Shown: piece by piece, positions 31,703 through 36,144 of the stretch
Layout of the letters: each line of letters opens with the position of its first letter
Position numbering within the stretch: position 1 is the first letter of the stretch
Source: Maribacter sp.
GTDB lineage: Bacteria; Bacteroidota; Bacteroidia; Flavobacteriales; Flavobacteriaceae
Reading direction: 5' to 3'
NCBI RefSeq assembly: GCF_016744255.1
Contig: NZ_JADGES010000028.1
Location: forward strand, 1-36,144
Length of the DNA: 36,144 bases
Translations under genes and position numbers: made by a program
The notes under the pieces: model-generated
Seen by the model: the letters and a program-made list of their open reading frames with translations, nothing else
Told to the model about the DNA's origin: nothing
Databases searched by the model: none

Positions 31703-34288
31703 ATGAAGATAGTATTGCGCTTTAAAAAAAACACTGCTAAAATAAGCTTATTATTTATAGCTATAGCACTTACATCTTGCAATACACTAAAAAGAGTAGG
31801 CGAAAACGAACTTCTCATCACAAAAAACAACATCTATGCTAATGATGAAAAAGTTAATGATGAAGACATAGAAAGCCTTATTGTACAAAAACCTAATAGC
31901 ACTTTAGCTTTAGGCTACCCTTTAAGATTAAACTTATACAATTTAGCAAAGAAAAATCCAGATTCTTCTTTTCAGGGTTGGCTACATACCAAAGATAATC
32001 GAGAACAAAAACTAATTAAACTATTATCTAAAAAACAAGTAGACCGTCTTGGCGAATCTTTTATTGTTAAAGGCTTAAGTGTATGGCTTAAAAATATTGG
32101 CGAAGCTCCTGCAACTTTAGACACTCTAAAAACAAAAAAAACACTAGAAAGACTCAGTGCGTATTACCGTAGCAAAGGATACTTTAACAACAACACAACC
32201 TTTAAAGTAGATAGTAGCAAAAGAAAACAAAGAGTCGCTATTAATTATAACATAGCCTTAGGAGAACCTTTTACATTAGACACTATTACAAACAACATTT
32301 CTTCCACTGTAATAGACTCTATTTACAATGCTCATAAAACAAACTCCTTTGTTACTCCTGGACAACAATTTAGCGTTGGCAACTTTAATAAAGAAAGAGA
32401 AAGATTAACCTCTATTTTTAGAAATAATGGGATATATAATTTCCAAGAAAGCTCTATATCATACACCATAGAAACAGATACAGCCAAGACATACAACGAC
32501 CAATTAATGAATGTTGAACTTAATATAGCAGGTCTAAAAATAAGAGGGGATAGCACCGTCACAACATCGAATTACAATATTGCTCGTTATAATGATATTA
32601 GCATCTATACGGACTATCTGTTTAGCAATGATAAGACAGAACTACAATCTGTAAATTACAAAGGATATACCATCTATTTTAAAGAAAAATTAAAATACAA
32701 ACCCAAAACTTTAGTTAATGCTGTTTTCTTTAAAAAAGATAGCATCTATAAAGAATTAGATAAAATAAGAACTTATAGACAACTTAATAGTCTTAACGCC
32801 TTTAAATACCCTGGAATTAATATGGCGCAAAATAACTCTACACATAAGTTAGATGCCAACATCTATCTTGCAAGTAGACCTAAATATGCCCTAGAAACAG
32901 ACCTAGAAATATCCAGATCTAATATCCGAAAAATAGGAATAGGTTTTGGCAGCTCTCTATTAATGCGTAATATTTTCGGAGGAGCAGAAACACTAAGTTT
33001 TTCTGCAAAAGGATCCTTTGGTCGCCTAAGTAACTCTTCCTTAGCCAGCAGTTCCTTTTCTGAAATAGGAGCTGACATAAAACTGAATTTCCCAAGAATT
33101 TGGCTTCCCTTTGTAAATACAGACAAAATTATTCCTAATTACTATTTACCCCAGACTGCTATAACTGTGGGTACAAGTTTTCAAAAAAACATAGGCTTAG
33201 ATAAACAAACGGTAAATAGCATTCTAAGCTATAACTGGAAACCTTCCGATTTTTCACAAAACATTGTGGAGCTATTGAACATACAATATGTAAACAATAA
33301 AAATACAGACCGATTTTTTGAAGTATACCAAAGTTCTTATAGCCAATTGGATGAAATTGCCAACAATTACGAAACAGAGCCTATCCTATCTGGTTTTTTC
33401 GAAACTAAAGAAGGAAGTTCAGACCCTAATTTAACAATTCCACAAGGTACTACTGGGTTTATTGATGCCGTTTTAAATAATAAAATTGCAACAACTACAG
33501 ATAATAAAGATGATGTTAGTAGCATTAAAGAAAGACAAGAAAGGCTTACAGATAACAATCTAATATTTGCCAGTAATTACACCTACTCTAAAAACAATAA
33601 AAAAGGAATAACAGATAATAATTTTTATCAATTTAGAGCCAAAATAGAAAGCGCAGGAAACTTTCTATCCGCATTATCCTACCTAGTAGAATTTGATGAA
33701 GAAGACGGTAAGCTTCAAGCCTTTGGCCTTCCCTACTCCCAATATATTAAAACCGAATTAGATTATGTTAAATATTGGGATTTAAACCGATCAAATGTCT
33801 TAGCTTTTCGCAGTTTTACAGGAATTGCAATACCTTATGGAAACTCGGACAACATCCCTTTTGTACGAAGTTACTTTGCTGGTGGACCCAATGATAACAG
33901 AGCCTGGTTTCCATACTCCTTAGGCCCTGGGAGAACAGATGCTGTAAACGATTTTAATGAAGCTAATCTTAAAATTGCATTAAATCTAGAATATAGGTTT
34001 CCGATAGCCGGAGATATTAACGGTGCTATTTTTGCAGATGCTGGTAATATCTGGAATGTTTTTGATAATGTAGATGATCCCGATGCTACTTTTAATGGCA
34101 TACAATCGCTAGAAGACATAGCCCTAGGTACTGGCTTTGGATTACGCTACGATTTTACCTATTTTATCTTTAGAGCAGACCTTGGCTTTAAAACATATAA
34201 CCCCGCAGAAATACCCTCTAAAAGATGGTTTAGAGATTATAATTTTGCAAATTCCGTTCTTCAAATAGGCATAAATTATCCTTTTTAA
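31703..34288 (+). CDS. tamL: BamA/TamA-superfamily outer-membrane lipoprotein (TamL)
   Basis: 861 residues. The start MKIVLRFKKN followed by ISLLFIAIALTSC gives a lipoprotein signal with Cys26 lipidated, the feature that separates TamL from TamA. The first 400 or so residues hold POTRA-like repeats (an example is LSAYYRSKGYFNNNTTFKVD; another begins GNFNKERERLTSIFRNNGIY). The C-terminal half is a 16-strand-type barrel (Omp85) ending in VLQIGINYPF with a terminal Phe. The lid-loop region FVRSYFAGGPNDNRAWFPYS and ALNLEYRFPIAGDINGAIFAD are Omp85 signatures. It acts in outer-membrane protein or lipid transport, with a TamB-type partner encoded elsewhere. The ATG at 31703 is chosen over upstream codons because of the promoter position and signal. 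Confidence 0.93.
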   Translation: MKIVLRFKKNTAKISLLFIAIALTSCNTLKRVGENELLITKNNIYANDEKVNDEDIESLIVQKPNSTLALGYPLRLNLYNLAKKNPDSSFQGWLHTKDNREQKLIKLLSKKQVDRLGESFIVKGLSVWLKNIGEAPATLDTLKTKKTLERLSAYYRSKGYFNNNTTFKVDSSKRKQRVAINYNIALGEPFTLDTITNNISSTVIDSIYNAHKTNSFVTPGQQFSVGNFNKERERLTSIFRNNGIYNFQESSISYTIETDTAKTYNDQLMNVELNIAGLKIRGDSTVTTSNYNIARYNDISIYTDYLFSNDKTELQSVNYKGYTIYFKEKLKYKPKTLVNAVFFKKDSIYKELDKIRTYRQLNSLNAFKYPGINMAQNNSTHKLDANIYLASRPKYALETDLEISRSNIRKIGIGFGSSLLMRNIFGGAETLSFSAKGSFGRLSNSSLASSSFSEIGADIKLNFPRIWLPFVNTDKIIPNYYLPQTAITVGTSFQKNIGLDKQTVNSILSYNWKPSDFSQNIVELLNIQYVNNKNTDRFFEVYQSSYSQLDEIANNYETEPILSGFFETKEGSSDPNLTIPQGTTGFIDAVLNNKIATTTDNKDDVSSIKERQERLTDNNLIFASNYTYSKNNKKGITDNNFYQFRAKIESAGNFLSALSYLVEFDEEDGKLQAFGLPYSQYIKTELDYVKYWDLNRSNVLAFRSFTGIAIPYGNSDNIPFVRSYFAGGPNDNRAWFPYSLGPGRTDAVNDFNEANLKIALNLEYRFPIAGDINGAIFADAGNIWNVFDNVDDPDATFNGIQSLEDIALGTGFGLRYDFTYFIFRADLGFKTYNPAEIPSKRWFRDYNFANSVLQIGINYPF

Positions 34289-34394
34289 ATCCTATTTATT
34301 TTATTATCAATTAACGCAATCGTTATAGATAATATATATTATTAAACCTCCTCGTTTACAGCTCAAAAGACAATTATCTCTTAATAATTTTAGT

Positions 34395-34402
34395 TACTTT
34401 TG
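34395..34402 (+). promoter_or_regulatory. fbaA promoter, -7 box TACTTTTG
   Basis: Exact TAnnTTTG match giving a leader of about 35 bases. The 106 bases before it hold only an A/T palindrome (34329-34342) and no gene. Confidence 0.65.
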
Positions 34403-34440
34403 TTGTTCAATTTTTTTTAAAACTTTTAACATACAAAAAA

Positions 34441-35508
34441 ATGGCTCACAACATTAAACCAGGAGTTGCAACAGGAGATCAAGTTCAAGAAATATTTAAT
34501 TATGCAAAAGAAAAAGGATTTGCATTACCTGCTGTAAACGTCATAGGATCAGATACAATTAACGGAGTATTAGAAACAGCTGCAAGTTTAAATGCACCTG
34601 TAATTCTTCAGTTCTCCAATGGTGGAGCTCAGTTTAATGCTGGCAAAGGACTTTCTAACGAAGGCCAAAACGCAGCTATTCAAGGAGCAGTTGCTGGAGC
34701 AAAACACGTACACCAATTAGCAGAAGCTTATGGTGCTACTGTTATTTTACATACAGACCACTGTGCTAAAAAATTATTACCATGGATAGATGGTCTTTTA
34801 GATGCAAGTGAAAAATATTACGCTGAAACAGGAAAATCACTTTTCAGTTCTCATATGATTGACCTTTCGGAAGAGCCTATCGAAGAAAACATTGAAATTT
34901 GCAAAGGTTACCTAGAAAGAATGAGCAAAATGGATATGACTCTAGAGATAGAATTAGGAATCACTGGAGGTGAAGAAGATGGTGTTGACAATTCAGATGT
35001 AGACGATTCTAAATTATATACACAACCAGAAGAAGTTGCTTATGCTTACGAAGAGCTTTCTAAAGTAAGTCCTAGATTTACAATTGCAGCAGCTTTTGGC
35101 AATGTTCATGGAGTATATAAACCCGGAAATGTAAAGTTAACGCCGAAAATTCTTAAAAATTCACAAGAATATATTTCTAAAAAATACAATGTAGAGCATA
35201 ATCACATCGATTTTGTATTCCATGGTGGATCTGGCTCTACAGTGGAAGAAATTCGTGAAGGTATTAGCTACGGAGTTATAAAAATGAACATTGACACAGA
35301 CTTACAATATGCTTTTTTAGCAGGCGTAAGGGACTATATTCAAGGCAAGAAGGATTATTTACAAGGTCAGATTGGCAACCCTAATGGTGCTGATGAACCT
35401 AACAAAAAATACTACGATCCAAGAGTTTGGTTACGCGAAGGAGAAAAAACTTTTATAGAAAGATTGAAAAAAGCCTTTGAAGATTTAAACAATGTTAATA
35501 CATTGTAG
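34441..35508 (+). CDS. fbaA: Class II fructose-bisphosphate aldolase
   Basis: 355 residues, class IIA length. Zinc-dependent cleavage of fructose 1,6-bisphosphate in cytosolic glycolysis/gluconeogenesis. HTDHCAKK holds catalytic Asp106 and zinc ligand His107; ELGITGGEEDGVDN is the flexible-loop region; FGNVHGVYKPGNVKL, FVFHGGSGS and MNIDTDLQYAF supply the remaining zinc and phosphate-binding residues. It has its own promoter. accD begins 36 bases later with no promoter box between, so the two are probably co-transcribed. Confidence 0.97.
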   Translation: MAHNIKPGVATGDQVQEIFNYAKEKGFALPAVNVIGSDTINGVLETAASLNAPVILQFSNGGAQFNAGKGLSNEGQNAAIQGAVAGAKHVHQLAEAYGATVILHTDHCAKKLLPWIDGLLDASEKYYAETGKSLFSSHMIDLSEEPIEENIEICKGYLERMSKMDMTLEIELGITGGEEDGVDNSDVDDSKLYTQPEEVAYAYEELSKVSPRFTIAAAFGNVHGVYKPGNVKLTPKILKNSQEYISKKYNVEHNHIDFVFHGGSGSTVEEIREGISYGVIKMNIDTDLQYAFLAGVRDYIQGKKDYLQGQIGNPNGADEPNKKYYDPRVWLREGEKTFIERLKKAFEDLNNVNTL

Positions 35509-35544
35509 CCCCATAATAAATCTAACAGTACCTAAATAGAATAT

Positions 35545-36144
35545 ATGACGGCTTGGTTTAAAAGAACAGAAAAAGGAATACAAACTTCCACAGAAGAAAA
35601 AAAAGACACCCCAAAAGGATTATGGTATAAATCTCCAACGGGTAAAATTGTTGAATCTGATGAGTTAGCTAAAAATTTCTACGTGAGTCCAGAGGATGAT
35701 TATCATGTAAGAATTGGAAGCAAAGAGTATTTTGAAATTCTTTTTGATGAAAACAAGTTTAAAGAATTGGATGCTAATTTAACTTCGAAAGACCCTCTTA
35801 AATTTGAGGACACCAAGAAATATTCTGATCGCTTAAAAGCGGCACAAAAAAAGACCGGACTAAAAGATGCCGTAAGAACCGCAGTAGGTAAATCACTAGG
35901 TGAAGACTTAGTCATTTGCTGTATGGATTTTGCTTTTATTGGTGGCTCCATGGGGAGTGTCGTGGGCGAAAAAATTGCAAGAGGTGTAGACTATTCTATT
36001 AAAAATAAAATTCCATTTTTAATGATATCTAAATCTGGTGGCGCTCGTATGATGGAAGCCGCTATTTCATTAATGCAACTAGCAAAAACTTCTGCCAAAC
36101 TAGCACAGCTAGCTGAGGCAGAAGTTCCTTATATATCCTTATGT
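35545..36144 (+). CDS. accD: Acetyl-CoA carboxylase carboxyltransferase beta subunit, 3' end missing
   Basis: First 200 codons from ATG 35545; the frame is open at the window edge. AccD with AccA transfers carboxyl from carboxybiotin to acetyl-CoA, making malonyl-CoA for fatty-acid synthesis. [55 protein letters not shown] and EVPYISL match AccD closely. The N-terminal zinc ribbon of E. coli AccD (two CxxC pairs) is degenerate: the matching positions read KSPTGK (29-34) and VSPEDDYH (47-54), with no cysteine, while the surrounding sequence ([18 protein letters not shown]) still aligns. So the fold is kept but zinc binding is probably lost. Confidence 0.96.
   Translation, partial: MTAWFKRTEKGIQTSTEEKKDTPKGLWYKSPTGKIVESDELAKNFYVSPEDDYHVRIGSKEYFEILFDENKFKELDANLTSKDPLKFEDTKKYSDRLKAAQKKTGLKDAVRTAVGKSLGEDLVICCMDFAFIGGSMGSVVGEKIARGVDYSIKNKIPFLMISKSGGARMMEAAISLMQLAKTSAKLAQLAEAEVPYISLC

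Noticed and set aside
34329-34342. 14-bp palindrome ATAATATATATTAT after tamL
   Set aside because: Pure A/T in an A/T-rich spacer, with no T run or stable stem. Not convincing as terminator or operator.
1-36144. Search for tRNA, rRNA, IS elements and toxin-antitoxin or defence genes
   Set aside because: No cloverleaf, rRNA stretch, transposase, or recognisable defence family was seen by eye. A covariance or profile search would be needed to exclude small RNAs.

Overview
The window reads as chromosome of a marine member of the Flavobacteriaceae (Bacteroidetes). The evidence is low GC with long A/T-rich spacers, promoters of the Bacteroidetes TAnnTTTG type, near absence of Shine-Dalgarno sequences, type IX secretion (T9SS) genes (PorT, the plug protein, a type B C-terminal sorting domain), a complete Na+-translocating NADH:quinone reductase operon, and flavobacterial families such as DUF3667 and a DUF6747-like small protein. 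I do not assign a genus.

Layout. 1-3762: three same-strand genes for secreted surface proteins, namely a repeat-rich tail-fibre/adhesin-like protein cut by the window edge, a TIG-like protein, and a T9SS type B cargo. 3833-5498: a D,D-carboxypeptidase (M15) and an M48 metalloprotease. 5633-6363: a 55-aa membrane protein and, convergent to it, a secreted ankyrin protein, with a shared terminator. 6556-10573: gpmI, a cytosolic substrate-binding-protein homologue, map and a SAM methyltransferase. 10577-18161 (minus strand): nqrABCDEF, then a terminator, a 121-aa flavobacterial companion gene and apbE, the flavin transferase that loads FMN onto NqrB and NqrC. 18245-21120: T9SS plug protein, DUF3667 zinc-ribbon membrane protein and apaG. 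21262-22979: 1-pyrroline-5-carboxylate dehydrogenase. 22989-23220: a short transcription unit for a 35-aa peptide, butted against convergent rsmG. 23950-26333: a front-end type fatty-acid desaturase and an aspartate-type aminotransferase. 26336-29313 (minus): TrkA/TrkH potassium uptake. 29414-30943: menaquinone methyltransferase and PorT. 30950-31678 (minus): a SPOUT RNA methyltransferase. 31689-36144: a TamL-type outer-membrane lipoprotein, class II aldolase and the start of accD.

How the genes fit together. The Nqr complex, ApbE and menaquinone methylation belong to one respiratory, sodium-pumping scheme, and TrkAH handles potassium. PorT and the plug protein serve the secretion system that exports cargo like the product of 2590-3762. 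TamL is an envelope-assembly factor, and AccD and the desaturase are in lipid synthesis. GpmI and FbaA are glycolytic.

Most of the window is conserved core genome. The accessory-looking part is the first 3.8 kb. The least explained items are three small ORFs, two apparently leaderless promoters, operator-like repeats, and lineage-type sequence deviations in AccD and NqrB. I saw no tRNA, rRNA, CRISPR array, insertion sequence or integrase. Once the small ORFs are counted, no stretch over 300 bases lacks a gene.
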